NCBI RefSeq assembly: GCF_024362385.1
Contig: NZ_CP101466.1
Coordinates: 2,542,001-2,606,000 of the forward strand
From: Arthrobacter sp. DNA4
GTDB taxonomy: Bacteria; Actinomycetota; Actinomycetes; Actinomycetales; Micrococcaceae
Direction of reading: 5' to 3'
Length of the DNA: 64,000 nucleotides
The notes under the pieces: generated by a model
What the model was told of the DNA's origin: nothing
The model's input: only the letters and a program-made list of their open reading frames with translations
Databases searched by the model: none
Position numbers and translations under genes: made by a program
Shown here: positions 26,922 to 37,673 of the stretch, in pieces
Position numbering within the stretch: the first letter of the stretch is position 1
Layout: every line of letters starts with the position of its first letter

Positions 26922-28547
26922 ATGAAGAAGCCCGCAGCCATCATCATGCTGATCCTCGGGATCCTGATAACGCTTCCGGGCCTGGCCGCGCTGGCGGGCG
27001 GGGCCGTGGCGTCAGCAGTGGGAACGATCCAGGGTGACGGATACCTGACATCCGGCACATCACGGTTCTCCGTGAGTTCATTCGCCCTGACCTCGCCGCG
27101 GGCGGACGCCATTGGAGACGATGTTCCCGGCAGGCTGCCCTTCGACGTCGGCACCCTGCGGCTGCGCGTTGAATCAGTGACCCCGGATAAACCGGTGTTC
27201 GTTGGCATCGCCCCGCAGGCCGACGTCGAACAATACCTGTCAGGGGTGCACCACTCGGAGCTGCTCAACATCCGCCAGCGGCCGTTCCGCGCCGAATACC
27301 GCGATGTACCGGGCGGCAACCCGGCATCACCGCCCGCGGACCAGCGCATCTGGACCGCCTCCGCGTCGGGAACGGGACAGCAGGAGCTGACCTGGAACAT
27401 CACGCCGGGCGCGTGGGAAGTCGTGGTGATGAACGCCGATGCCTCCCCCGTGGTTGATGTCCAGGCGCAGGCCGGCTTCCGGTCCGACCTGATCCGGCCG
27501 TCAGCCACGGGCCTGCTGGTGGGCGGGATCATCGCCCTGCTGATTGGCGTTCCCCTCATCATCTTTGGAGCCGCGGGTCTGGGCCGGCATGCCGCACGCC
27601 CTGACGGCGGGCGCCCCATGGGTGGTCCGGACACGGGTGGGCCGGGCATGGGTGGGCCGGTTTACCGGGAACCGTCAATGAATGGTCCGGCCGCGGCCGG
27701 GCCGCCCTACCCTTCTACAACCCCGGCATCATGGAACCAGCCGGGAGCGCCGGGGACGGCCGGAACGCCGGGGGCCGTCCCGCCACCACCGCCCCAGCAG
27801 TACAGCCCGGTAGCTGCCGCCCCCACCCCCTACCCCTCCAGCCTCTTTGGTGAACTCGATCCCGGCCTTTCACGCTGGATGTGGCTGGTCAAATGGTTCC
27901 TGGCCATACCGCATTTCATCCTCCTCTTCTTCCTCTGGTTCGCGTTCGCCATCACCACCATCGTGGCCGGGTTCGCCATCCTCTTCACCGGCCGCTATCC
28001 GCGGGCACTGTTCGACTTCAACGTGGGCGTCCTGCGGTGGAACTGGCGTGTGGCCTTCTACGCCTACGCCGCCGTGGGCACCGATCTTTACCCGCCGTTT
28101 ACGCTCAAGCGCGCCAATTACCCGGCCGATTTCGACGTGGAGTACCCGCAGCGGCTCTCGCGCGGACTGGTCCTGGTGAAATGGTGGCTCCTGTCCATTC
28201 CGCACCTGCTCCTGGTGGCCGCCTTCGCAGGCACCACGGGAACCATCTGGCGGTCGCAGGCAGAAGACAACGTCCTCGGCGCCACCTATGAACGGGCATC
28301 CGGACCGTCCCTGCTGGGGCTGCTGGTCCTGATTGCTGCAGTGATCCTGCTGTTCACCGGCCGCTACCAGCGCCCGCTGTTCGATTTCATCCTGGGCATC
28401 AACCGCTGGATCTACCGCGTTCTGGTGTACACCGCGCTGATGCGCGACGAATATCCCCCCTTCCGGCTGGACCAGGGCGCCGCCGAACCGGAGGGGCCCG
28501 GAGAGGTGGTTCCCACAGGGGGCGTGCCGCCTGCCGGTGCGCCATGA
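26922..28547 (+). CDS. DUF4389 membrane protein
   Basis: A 541-residue membrane protein. It begins with a signal/TM segment (MKKPAAIIMLILGILITLPGL split over about 30 residues), then an extracytoplasmic beta-rich domain (about 35-190), a second TM (about 193-220), a Gly/Pro-rich linker with repeated GGP motifs, and a C-terminal part with two copies of a TM-pair module, each ending in FTGRYPRALFDF or FTGRYQRPLFDF, which is the DUF4389 signature. Function unknown; its place behind a box-controlled Usp gene suggests an envelope role during stress. Confidence 0.85.
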   Translation: MKKPAAIIMLILGILITLPGLAALAGGAVASAVGTIQGDGYLTSGTSRFSVSSFALTSPRADAIGDDVPGRLPFDVGTLRLRVESVTPDKPVFVGIAPQADVEQYLSGVHHSELLNIRQRPFRAEYRDVPGGNPASPPADQRIWTASASGTGQQELTWNITPGAWEVVVMNADASPVVDVQAQAGFRSDLIRPSATGLLVGGIIALLIGVPLIIFGAAGLGRHAARPDGGRPMGGPDTGGPGMGGPVYREPSMNGPAAAGPPYPSTTPASWNQPGAPGTAGTPGAVPPPPPQQYSPVAAAPTPYPSSLFGELDPGLSRWMWLVKWFLAIPHFILLFFLWFAFAITTIVAGFAILFTGRYPRALFDFNVGVLRWNWRVAFYAYAAVGTDLYPPFTLKRANYPADFDVEYPQRLSRGLVLVKWWLLSIPHLLLVAAFAGTTGTIWRSQAEDNVLGATYERASGPSLLGLLVLIAAVILLFTGRYQRPLFDFILGINRWIYRVLVYTALMRDEYPPFRLDQGAAEPEGPGEVVPTGGVPPAGAP

Positions 28548-28560
28548 CCTTCGGCCCTAG
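28544..28560 (+). promoter_or_regulatory. DosR-like box 2
   Basis: ATGACCTTCGGCCCTAG overlaps the DUF4389 stop codon and lies 62 bp before the next Usp start. Core TGACC-TTC-GGCCC fits the consensus. Confidence 0.8.
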
Positions 28561-28622
28561 CCCCGCCCCACGTACGCAGGCATGATGGGCCCTGACAACG
28601 CGGGTCCGACGAGGGAGCAGAG

Positions 28623-29090
28623 ATGAGCATTGCCGGGGCACCAATAGCCAGGATCGTGGTGGGCGTCGACGGGTCGGAGGCGTCCGTGGAGGCACTTCGG
28701 CAGGCCCAGCGGATGGCCACCCCCCTTGGCGCCAAGGTCCAGGCGGTTGCCTGCTGGGAGTACCCGCAAATGTACAGCGGCTACGTGATGATGGGCGTCG
28801 AGGGCTTCGAGGAGGGTGCCCGCAAGGTCCTGGACGATGCTGTGGCGCAGGCCTTCGGAGCCGAAATGCTTACCAACGTCAGCTCGACCCTTGTGCGCAG
28901 CCATCCCCGGGAAGCCCTGATAGATGCCAGCCGGGACGCGGACATGATCGTGGTGGGCCGCCGGGGACACGGCGGGTTCGGCGGCCTGCTCCTGGGCTCG
29001 GTCAGCTCCGCCGTCGTGGCGCACGCCCATTGCCCCGTCCTGGTGGTCCACACACCGGAGACCGAATCCGACGGTTCCAAGGGCTCCTGA
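28623..29090 (+). CDS. universal stress protein, single domain
   Basis: A 155-residue Usp with the full ATP-binding signature: VVGVDGSEAS at the start and GRRGHGGFGGLLLGS near residue 115. Close in type to the proteins at 34358 and 47143. GGGAGC precedes the ATG. It heads a likely unit with the deacetylase and the P-type ATPase downstream. Confidence 0.93.
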   Translation: MSIAGAPIARIVVGVDGSEASVEALRQAQRMATPLGAKVQAVACWEYPQMYSGYVMMGVEGFEEGARKVLDDAVAQAFGAEMLTNVSSTLVRSHPREALIDASRDADMIVVGRRGHGGFGGLLLGSVSSAVVAHAHCPVLVVHTPETESDGSKGS

Positions 29091-29133
29091 ACGGAATATC
29101 GGCGGCAGGGACGGCTGACTTTCAAGGCAGGTG

Positions 29134-30120
29134 ATGGTGGTGCTTACCAGTGAGGCACGACGACGGGCGCCCGCCATAGCGCTCGCCGCCGCCCTGGCGG
29201 TCCTCGCCATCATCCTGGCCCTGTTGCTTCCGGCACCCACGGCCGGGCCGCCGTCGGCCGCCTCTCCGTCCCCAACACCGGCGCTCCCATCGCCGCTGCC
29301 GGGATCAACCAGTACGTCAGCCCCGGGCAGTTCCGCGCCGGCGCAGGAGCCGCAGGAAACCGACACCCCCGAGGCAGGCCAGGCTCCGGTCGAGCCACCG
29401 GTGACCGTGCCGCCGGTTCCCGAACCAGAGCCGCCCGAAGCGCCGGCCCAGCCTCCGGAACCGCCCCAGCCGGCGCCGTTTCCGGTGTCCCTTCGCGGCC
29501 AGGACCTGACCGTTATTCCGGGGGCCGGCCGCGTCGTGGCCCTGACCTTCGATGCTGGAGCCAACGCTGCAGGGCTGCCGAAAATCCTCTCCGCCCTTGC
29601 CGCCCGGGGCGTTGCCGGGACTTTTTTCCTGACCGGCAACTGGGCCGCGAACAACCCACCGGCCGTGGCGCAAATTGTGGCCGCCGGGCACCGTGTGGCA
29701 AACCATTCGATGACCCATCCGGGGTTCACGGGCCTAAGCGACGACCTTATAACGCAGCAGGTGCGCGGTGCCGAGCAGACCATCCTCGCTGCCGGGGCCG
29801 ATCCCAGGCCGCTGTTCCGGTTCCCCTACGGTGAACGCGACACCCGCACCATCGCGGCCGTCAACGCCCTGGGGTACGTGGCCGTGAGATGGACCGTGGA
29901 CACCCTCGGCTGGAAAGGCACCAGCGGGGGCGCCAGCATCCAATCGGTGGCCGACCGCGTCCTGGCCGGGCTGCAGCCCGGCGAAATCGTGCTCATGCAT
30001 ATCGGGTCCAACCCCGACGACGGGACGACGCTGGACGCCGACGCCCTCCCACAGGTCATGGACCGCATCACGGCAGCGGGGTACGGTTTCGCCACCCTCG
30101 ACGCCCTGCTGGGACACTGA
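29134..30120 (+). CDS. polysaccharide deacetylase (NodB domain)
   Basis: A 328-residue membrane-anchored protein with one TM segment near residues 10-32, a long Pro/Ser/Glu linker to about 125, then a NodB domain. The motifs are TFDAG (catalytic Asp), HSMTH (metal-binding His pair), RFPYGERD and WTVDTLGW, with a final LMHIG. It removes acetyl groups from a wall or surface glycan outside the membrane. GTG 29131 and ATG 29134 are adjacent; AAGGCAG suits the ATG. Confidence 0.9.
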   Translation: MVVLTSEARRRAPAIALAAALAVLAIILALLLPAPTAGPPSAASPSPTPALPSPLPGSTSTSAPGSSAPAQEPQETDTPEAGQAPVEPPVTVPPVPEPEPPEAPAQPPEPPQPAPFPVSLRGQDLTVIPGAGRVVALTFDAGANAAGLPKILSALAARGVAGTFFLTGNWAANNPPAVAQIVAAGHRVANHSMTHPGFTGLSDDLITQQVRGAEQTILAAGADPRPLFRFPYGERDTRTIAAVNALGYVAVRWTVDTLGWKGTSGGASIQSVADRVLAGLQPGEIVLMHIGSNPDDGTTLDADALPQVMDRITAAGYGFATLDALLGH

Positions 30121-30137
30121 TCCGGGCAGCCGCACCC

Positions 30138-32765
30138 ATGGCGAAGAGCAAGCACTCCCGGAACAGTCACATGAAGACGAGGCAGCCGGGCCCGTCCGGC
30201 ATTGGCACCGGGCGCGCATACACCGGGGATCCGGCCCATCACGGACTGCCCGTCCACGAGGTGGTGCTGCTGCTTGAGACGGATGCCGCCAGGGGCCTTG
30301 GCCAGGAAGAAGTGGTGCGCCGGCGTGCCCAGTTCGGCGTCAACGAGCTGCCACGGTCACAGCGCGCCGGTATCGTGCGCAAACTCGGACGCCAATTCAA
30401 CAACCCGCTGGTCTATGTCCTGTTGGCCGCCGCCATGGTCACCGTCTTCCTGGGTGAATTCCTTGACTCCGCCGTGATCCTCGCAGTGGTCCTGGTCAAC
30501 ACGCTGATCGGATTCATCCAGGAGGTACGGGCAGAGGCGGCCCTGGATGCCCTCCATTCATTGGTCCGCACGCATGCCGCCGTGATGCGCGGCGGCGAAC
30601 GGAAGCACGTCCCGTCCGAGGACCTGGTCCCCGGCGACCTGGTCCTGCTGGAAGCCGGCGACAAGGTACCGGCCGACCTTCGCCTGGTACGCCTGTCCGC
30701 CCTGCGGGTGGACGAATCCGCACTGACCGGCGAATCAGACCCCGTCGCCAAGGACGAGGTGGTGCTGCCCCAGGTCACACCCGTGGCGGACCGGAGGAAC
30801 ATGCTGTACAGCGGCACCCTGGTGACCGCCGGCACCGGCGCGGGAATCGTCGTGGCCACCGGCGGCGAAACGGAACTCGGCGAAATCCACCGGCTCATGG
30901 GTGCCGTCAGGCCCGTGGCCACGCCGCTGACCCTGAAACTGGCACGGTTCAGCACCACCCTCACCGTCGCCATCCTGGCCCTCGCCGCCGTGGCGTTCCT
31001 CGCCGGACTGGCACACGGCGAACGGCCGGGGCAAATGTTCACGGCCGCCGTCGCCCTGGCCGTGGGGGCCATCCCTGAGGGACTTCCCGCCGCCGTGACG
31101 GTCACGCTTGCCATCGGCGTCCGGCGCATGGCCCGGCGCCGTGCCGTGGTGCGCCGGCTGCCCGTGGTCGAAACGCTGGGCAGCACCACCGTGATTTGCT
31201 CGGACAAGACGGGAACCTTCACCGAGAACCAAATGACAATCCGTGCGCTGTGGACACCCTCCGGGTGGTACGACGTGACAGGCTCCGGGTACGGTCCGGA
31301 AGGACACATCACCCCGTCCGGCGGACAGCAACCGGACGGCCGGAACGTGCCCGCCGGTGCGACACGTCCCGGAGGTGCTGCACTGCCTGGGGACGCCCTG
31401 CTGCCCGGGGATGCTGCCCTGCAGTGGTCCCTGTTGGGCGGAGCAGCCTGCAATGACGCCAGCATCCGCAGGGAGGGGTCCGGCTGGCAGGTGCGCGGTG
31501 ATCCCACGGAGGCCGCGATGCTCGTGGCGGCAGGGAAGGGCGGCATCAAAGTGCAGGACTTCCTGGCTGCCAATCCGCGGCAGTCAGAGCTGCCCTTCAC
31601 GTCCGAGCGGCAGTTCATGGCCACGCTCCACGCCTCCACGCTCCCGCAGGACGGCGGCACCGTGTTCGTAAAAGGCGCCGTGGAGCGTGTCCTGGAACTC
31701 TGCGCCCACGAAATGGACGGCCAGGGCACCGGCAGCCCCGTGCGCAGGCACGCCGTGCTCGGTGCGGCCCATGCGCTCGCGGACAAGGGGCTCCGGGTCC
31801 TTGCCACGGCCATGATGAGCCTTCCGGCCGTCTCGGGTCCCCTCTCGGCCACGGCGTTGCGCGGCCGGATGACCCTGACCGGCCTTCACGCCATGCACGA
31901 CCCACCGCGGGAAGCAGCCGCAGCATCGGTGAAGGCCTGCCAGCGCGCCGGCGTGGGCGTGAAGATGATCACCGGGGACCACGTGCGCACCGCCGTGACG
32001 GTGGCGGCGGCCGTGGGGCTGGCGGCTGACAGCGCCGCAGGGACGGCCCTGACCGGGGCGGACCTGGATGCCATCCCGGCGGACCGGCTGCCGGAGGCCG
32101 TCGAACGGGCCACGGTGTTCGCCCGGGTTTCACCGGAACAGAAGCTTCGGCTCATCGATGCCCTGCAGTCCCGCGGGCACGTGGCCGCCATGACCGGGGA
32201 CGGCGTCAACGATGCACCTGCCCTTCGCCAGGCAAACGTGGGCATCTCCATGGGACGCAGCGGAACGGAAGTGGCCAAGGAAGCATCGGACATCGTCCTG
32301 ACCGACGATGACTTTGCCACCATCGAGGCAGCTGTTGAAGAAGGCCGGAACGTCTTTGACAACCTGACCAAATTCATTGTCTGGACCCTCCCCACCAACA
32401 TGGCCGAGGGCCTGGTGATCCTCGTGGCCATCCTGCTGGGGGCGACGCTGCCCATCCTGCCCACCCAGATCCTCTGGATCAACATGACCACCGCCGTCGC
32501 CCTCGGCCTGATGCTCGCCTTCGAGCCGAAGGAACCGGGACTGATGTCCCGTCCGCCTCGCCCACCGGACCGTCCCCTGCTGACGTGGGCGCTCACCGTG
32601 CGGGTCCTGCTCGTGTCAGCCCTCCTGGTGGCCGGCACGTGGTGGCTCTTTGAACACGAGGTGGCCACCGGCGCCTCTGTTGCCCAGGCCCGCACTTCGG
32701 CCGTAAACCTGTTCGTGGCGGTGGAAGTCTTCTACCTATTCAGTTGCCGGTCCCTGACCCGGTAA
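30138..32765 (+). CDS. cation-transporting P-type ATPase (P2/CtpF-like), C-terminally truncated by a stop codon
   Basis: An 875-residue pump with an N-terminal cation ATPase domain (VHEVVLLLETDAARGL), the actuator TGES motif, phosphorylation Asp in SDKTGT (residue 356), the nucleotide domain, [12 protein letters not shown], and C-terminal membrane helices. Relatives move Ca, Na or other cations. A TAA at 32763-32765 ends translation after SCRSLTR, although homologous sequence continues in the same frame for another 71 codons, so the last membrane helices are missing. The start is uncertain: ATG 30138 or ATG 30171, neither with a clear ribosome site. Confidence 0.88.
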   Translation: MAKSKHSRNSHMKTRQPGPSGIGTGRAYTGDPAHHGLPVHEVVLLLETDAARGLGQEEVVRRRAQFGVNELPRSQRAGIVRKLGRQFNNPLVYVLLAAAMVTVFLGEFLDSAVILAVVLVNTLIGFIQEVRAEAALDALHSLVRTHAAVMRGGERKHVPSEDLVPGDLVLLEAGDKVPADLRLVRLSALRVDESALTGESDPVAKDEVVLPQVTPVADRRNMLYSGTLVTAGTGAGIVVATGGETELGEIHRLMGAVRPVATPLTLKLARFSTTLTVAILALAAVAFLAGLAHGERPGQMFTAAVALAVGAIPEGLPAAVTVTLAIGVRRMARRRAVVRRLPVVETLGSTTVICSDKTGTFTENQMTIRALWTPSGWYDVTGSGYGPEGHITPSGGQQPDGRNVPAGATRPGGAALPGDALLPGDAALQWSLLGGAACNDASIRREGSGWQVRGDPTEAAMLVAAGKGGIKVQDFLAANPRQSELPFTSERQFMATLHASTLPQDGGTVFVKGAVERVLELCAHEMDGQGTGSPVRRHAVLGAAHALADKGLRVLATAMMSLPAVSGPLSATALRGRMTLTGLHAMHDPPREAAAASVKACQRAGVGVKMITGDHVRTAVTVAAAVGLAADSAAGTALTGADLDAIPADRLPEAVERATVFARVSPEQKLRLIDALQSRGHVAAMTGDGVNDAPALRQANVGISMGRSGTEVAKEASDIVLTDDDFATIEAAVEEGRNVFDNLTKFIVWTLPTNMAEGLVILVAILLGATLPILPTQILWINMTTAVALGLMLAFEPKEPGLMSRPPRPPDRPLLTWALTVRVLLVSALLVAGTWWLFEHEVATGASVAQARTSAVNLFVAVEVFYLFSCRSLTR

Positions 32766-32981
32766 GCCTGGCGGATTCATCCTTTCGGCAACCGGTGGCT
32801 CCTCCTCGGCGTCCTGGTCCAGGCAGGCGGCCAACTGGCCCTCACCTACACACCGCTGATGAACGGGCTTTTCCACACCGCCCCCATCGGCGCCGACGCC
32901 TGGCTGCGGATCCTCGGGCTGGCCCTGCTCGCATCCCTGGCCGTCGCCGTGGACAAGCGGCTCCGGCGCCGCGGCTTCTAG
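32766..32981 (+). pseudogene. C-terminal remnant of the P-type ATPase, in frame after the stop
   Basis: Continuing in the same frame past the TAA gives AWRIHPFGNRWLLLGVLVQ, then AGGQLALTYTPLMNGLF and a final helix ending DKRLRRRGF before TAG at 32979. This is the usual last two-helix segment of P2-type ATPases. A single base change in one codon (for instance Ser TCA to TAA) explains the interruption. Confidence 0.85.
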
Positions 32982-33023
32982 CACGTGGTCCCACCGGAAG
33001 GCCCCGCAGCCACGGGCCGAAAC

Positions 33024-33040
33024 AGGACCAATGGCTCTCC
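33024..33040 (+). promoter_or_regulatory. DosR-like box 3
   Basis: AGGACCAATGGCTCTCC, core GGACC-AAT-GGCTC, lies between the ATPase remnant and the SHOCT gene, about 83 bp before its GTG. It is a weaker match than the others. Confidence 0.55.
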
Positions 33041-33122
33041 CCCGGACCCCTGCGGGAACCCAATACTGGAACGGAAAGCAGACGGCTGGCGTCCGCCTTT
33101 CAGTGGACCGGAGGTCGCGGAA

Positions 33123-33380
33123 GTGTACGGCTGGAACGACGGCATGGGCCTGTGGGGCTATGTCCTGATGAGCATCAGCATGGTGGTGGTCTGGGGAGCA
33201 ATCATCACCGGCATTGTCCTGCTGGCCCGTTCCCTGCGGGCGCCCTCCCCGTACGACGCCCACCCTCAACCCCCTCGGATGGCAGAAGACGTCCTGGCTG
33301 AGCGCTTCGCCCGCGGGGAGATCGACGCTGCCGAGTACCAGAACAGGCTGGCTGTCCTGCGCGGCCAGCCTGGTACCTGA
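33123..33380 (+). CDS. small SHOCT-domain membrane protein
   Basis: An 85-residue protein with one TM helix (about 10-33: YVLMSISMVVVWGAIITGIV) and a C-terminal SHOCT motif (LAERFARGEIDAAEYQNRL). The short helix-turn motif is usually attached to membrane or nucleic-acid-binding proteins and mediates oligomerisation. GTG 33123 has GGAGG eight bases upstream, better than any longer start. First gene of a SHOCT-DUF3040-hemerythrin unit. Confidence 0.8.
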   Translation: MYGWNDGMGLWGYVLMSISMVVVWGAIITGIVLLARSLRAPSPYDAHPQPPRMAEDVLAERFARGEIDAAEYQNRLAVLRGQPGT

Positions 33381-33420
33381 GTCCGTGGCTCCCGCAGGCA
33401 ATGGACAGTGGGGTGCTGCT

Positions 33421-33738
33421 ATGCCACTCTCTGAATTCGAAAAACGCGAACTCGACCTGATCAGCCACGGCCTGGAAGCGGAAGACCCCAAGCTGGCAGC
33501 ACTGCTCAACAAGGATGCCTTTGCGCTGTCACTCCGTACCCGCTTCCGGCGGGGGCTCGTCCTTGTCGCAGCGGGCGCCTGCGTCCTGCTTCTTGGGTTG
33601 GTGGTCCGGGTCCCCTTGCTGGGCATCGCAGGTTTTGCGGTGATGAACGGGGCGGCCTACTGGGCAATCAAAGACCTTCGGTGGTCCCTGCGCACCACGA
33701 ACCGGCATGTCACCCAACTGGAAGGCAACAGCGAATGA
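33421..33738 (+). CDS. DUF3040-family membrane protein
   Basis: A 105-residue protein: an N-terminal soluble helix starting MPLSEFEKRELDLI with a low-complexity acidic stretch, then two adjacent hydrophobic spans (about 45-80). This is the typical actinobacterial DUF3040 arrangement. Function unknown. Its TGA overlaps the ATG of the hemerythrin gene (ATGA). Confidence 0.85.
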   Translation: MPLSEFEKRELDLISHGLEAEDPKLAALLNKDAFALSLRTRFRRGLVLVAAGACVLLLGLVVRVPLLGIAGFAVMNGAAYWAIKDLRWSLRTTNRHVTQLEGNSE

Positions 33739-34265
33739 ACGCCGTAAACGAAACAGGCAAGGATGCTTCCGCCGAGGCCCACGCGCTGCAGGCAGTCGAG
33801 GCGCACCACGCCGACATGCTGCGCCACCTGAACGGACTGGTGGGCCTGCTCACGGAGGCCGTGGAGGCGGGCGATCCAGGCGCCGGGCAGGAAACGCAGG
33901 CCGCCCTGCTGGACTGGTGTGACAAGGAGCTGGTGCCGCACGCACTGGCAGAAGAAGGACCCCTTTACAGCGGACCGCACGGCATCCCGGAGGCCCGGCT
34001 GCTGGTGGACGGCATGCTGGCCGAGCATCAGGTCATCGTGGGCCTGGTCGATGAGCTCAGGACGGCCGATGGTGTTGCTGCCGCGGTGGCCGCCGGCGCC
34101 ATTCAGCGGATCTTCGCCCTCCACCTGGACAAGGAGAACCGGCTCCTGATGCCCTTCGTCGTCGAATCCCCCGGCCTGTCACTCGCCCAGGCGGTCGAAG
34201 GACTTCACGAACTGGTGGGAGAAGGCGCGGCCCACCGCCATGGGCAGGGCCACCACGGGCACTAG
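33735..34265 (+). CDS. hemerythrin (HHE cation-binding) domain protein
   Basis: A 176-residue four-helix protein with the hemerythrin ligand pattern: HH in EAHHADML, H with E in VPHALAEEGPLY, EH in LAEHQVIV, and HxxxE in LHLDKENRLL. It probably binds a di-iron centre and O2 or NO, with a role in sensing, storage or repair. The C-terminus is His/Gly-rich (HRHGQGHHGH). It is coupled to DUF3040 by a 4-bp overlap and lies next to the redox two-component genes. Confidence 0.88.
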   Translation: MNAVNETGKDASAEAHALQAVEAHHADMLRHLNGLVGLLTEAVEAGDPGAGQETQAALLDWCDKELVPHALAEEGPLYSGPHGIPEARLLVDGMLAEHQVIVGLVDELRTADGVAAAVAAGAIQRIFALHLDKENRLLMPFVVESPGLSLAQAVEGLHELVGEGAAHRHGQGHHGH

Positions 34266-34357
34266 GACCACCAGGCACACGGACGACGCCGGCGGGCCGG
34301 GTCCCGAAACCAGGGCCGCAGGCATGAGGCAACCGCGGGCGTCAGGTCACCGCAGCG

Positions 34358-34858
34358 TCAGGGCACCACAGCAGGCTGGGGCTGGGCAGCATCGTCCCCG
34401 GCTCCGGTGTCCGGGGCGTGCACCACCAGCACGGGGCAGTGTGCGTGGCTCACACACGCGGAACTGACAGACCCTGGCACAAAGTTCCCATGGCCCCTCC
34501 GGCCGACAACCAGCAGCGACGCGTTGCGGCTCGCGTCGATCAGCGCGGGTCCGGGCCTGCCGCGCACCAAGCGTGGGTGCACAAAGGCCGGCACTTCCTC
34601 GAAAGCATCCGCCAGCGCCTGCTCCAGCACCTGGTGGGCGGCATACTTGAAGCCCTCAATCCCCACGGCCAGGTACACGCCGTAACCGGCTGGAACGTCC
34701 CAGCAGGCCCAGGCCTCCACCGGTGCGGACAGCGGCTCCGCCAAGGCCCTGGCAACCCGCAGCGCCGCGATGGAAGGCTCGGAGCCGTCCACCCCCACAA
34801 TGATCCTGGAGCGCCGATCGGAAGGAGGCACCGCTGCCCCGTTCCCTGCTGTTGCCAC
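34358..34858 (-). CDS. universal stress protein, single domain
   Basis: A 166-residue Usp starting IIVGVDGSEPSI after a 20-residue tail. The ATP-binding loop reads GRRGHGNFVPGS, shorter by about three residues than the G-x2-G-x9-GS pattern, so nucleotide binding may be altered. GGAGG precedes GTG 34858. It is divergent from the response regulator gene and shares the promoter region holding boxes 4-6. Confidence 0.9.
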   Translation of the reverse strand: MATAGNGAAVPPSDRRSRIIVGVDGSEPSIAALRVARALAEPLSAPVEAWACWDVPAGYGVYLAVGIEGFKYAAHQVLEQALADAFEEVPAFVHPRLVRGRPGPALIDASRNASLLVVGRRGHGNFVPGSVSSACVSHAHCPVLVVHAPDTGAGDDAAQPQPAVVP

Positions 34859-34912
34859 ATTGCCTCCTGTTGCCGTCCCACCCCAGCGTGGACCCGAACC
34901 TCTGCCCGGAAC

Positions 34913-34927
34913 AGGGCCAAAGGTCAT
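34913..34927 (-). promoter_or_regulatory. DosR-like box 4
   Basis: Minus-strand ATGACCTTTGGCCCT, core TGACC-TTT-GGCCC, ends about 54 bp before the Usp start at 34858. Confidence 0.8.
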
Positions 34928-34988
34928 CACGGGTGCACCAGTGCCATCGTGCGATGCGCAACACCGGCAGCGACTTGCGCTGCCCGGC

Positions 34989-35002
34989 GGACTTTGGTCC
35001 CT
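34989..35002 (+). promoter_or_regulatory. DosR-like box 5
   Basis: GGACTTTGGTCCCT has the tighter 2-bp centre (GGACT-TT-GGTCC), the same type as at 52159. It lies about 98 bp before the response-regulator start and fits autoregulation. Confidence 0.8.
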
Positions 35003-35021
35003 TCCGGCACAGCGCCCGGCA

Positions 35022-35036
35022 GGGAACAATGGGACC
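35022..35036 (+). promoter_or_regulatory. DosR-like box 6 (weak)
   Basis: GGGAACAATGGGACC lies 20 bp after box 5, two helical turns away. It is a poor match to the consensus in its right arm but is well placed for a second dimer. Confidence 0.4.
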
Positions 35037-35100
35037 AGGCCCTTCCCGGGGCCTGGCCCGCGCAGGCGGGACTGGGTCGTGAAGATTTTGGGAGCGTTCG

Positions 35101-35781
35101 GTGCAGATGCATGAAACTGGGGCTGATGAAGCGGCAGGATCTTCCGGGCAGGTCCGCGTGTTCATCCTTGATGACCACGAACTTGTCCGGCAGGGGCTGA
35201 AAGACCTGCTGGAAGGCGAAGGGTTCCTGGTGGTCGGCGAAAGCGGATCCGCGGCCGAAGCCACGCGGCGCATCCCCGCCCTGCACCCGGACATCGCCAT
35301 ACTGGACGGCCGGCTTCCGGACGGCACCGGGATCGAAGTCTGCCGGGACGTGCGTTCACTCGATCCCCGCCTGCGCTGCCTGATCCTCACCAGCTACGAC
35401 GATGAACAGGCCCTCCGTGGGGCGGTCCTGGCCGTCGCCTCGGGGTACATCCTGAAGCAAATCAGGAGTGATGACCTCCTGGCGGGTATCCGCCGGGCCG
35501 CGGCGGGCGAGTCCCTGTTTGATCCGGGAGTCGAGCAGCAGATCATTGCAGGACTGTCCACGGCACCCACCGACCCCCGGCTGGACGGCCTGAGCGCGCA
35601 GGAGAAAAAGGTGCTGGCCCTGATCGGCCAGGGGTTGACCAACCGCCAGATCGGCGATGACCTGTTCCTGGCCGAGAAAACCGTCAAGAATTACGTGTCG
35701 TCCATCCTGGCCAAACTGGGCTTCGAGCGCCGGACGCAGGCCGCCGTGTACGTCACCAAGAGCTCCACGGACTCTGCCTGA
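35101..35781 (+). CDS. devR: NarL/LuxR-family response regulator, DosR/DevR-like
   Basis: A 226-residue regulator. The receiver domain (about 17-135) has the acidic pocket DDHE, phosphoacceptor Asp69 in AILDGRLPDG, Thr97 and Lys119. The C-terminal helix-turn-helix (about 160-226) carries FLAEKTVKNYVS and ERRTQAAV. The contact residues equivalent to DosR Lys179, Lys182 and Asn183 (here Lys193, Lys196, Asn197) are conserved. DosR and OsdR activate hypoxia/dormancy regulons from near-palindromic GGGACT-type boxes. GTG 35101 has GGAG six bases upstream. Convergent with the kinase, 18 bp apart. Confidence 0.93.
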   Translation: MQMHETGADEAAGSSGQVRVFILDDHELVRQGLKDLLEGEGFLVVGESGSAAEATRRIPALHPDIAILDGRLPDGTGIEVCRDVRSLDPRLRCLILTSYDDEQALRGAVLAVASGYILKQIRSDDLLAGIRRAAAGESLFDPGVEQQIIAGLSTAPTDPRLDGLSAQEKKVLALIGQGLTNRQIGDDLFLAEKTVKNYVSSILAKLGFERRTQAAVYVTKSSTDSA

Positions 35782-35799
35782 CCCGCACCCTGGCCGGGC

Positions 35800-37533
<1,734 letters not shown>

Positions 37534-37673
37534 CTAAGTGCATGAAACGGAAGTGCCTGCCTCCGCCCCCAATTCCGCCTTCACATGAGCATGAAGGCGC
37601 TTCGCCTCCCATTCTAGGAGAGGTGGGGAGAAAAAACCCTCAGTGAGCTTGTTAATTCGGGGCAGGCGCGCGC

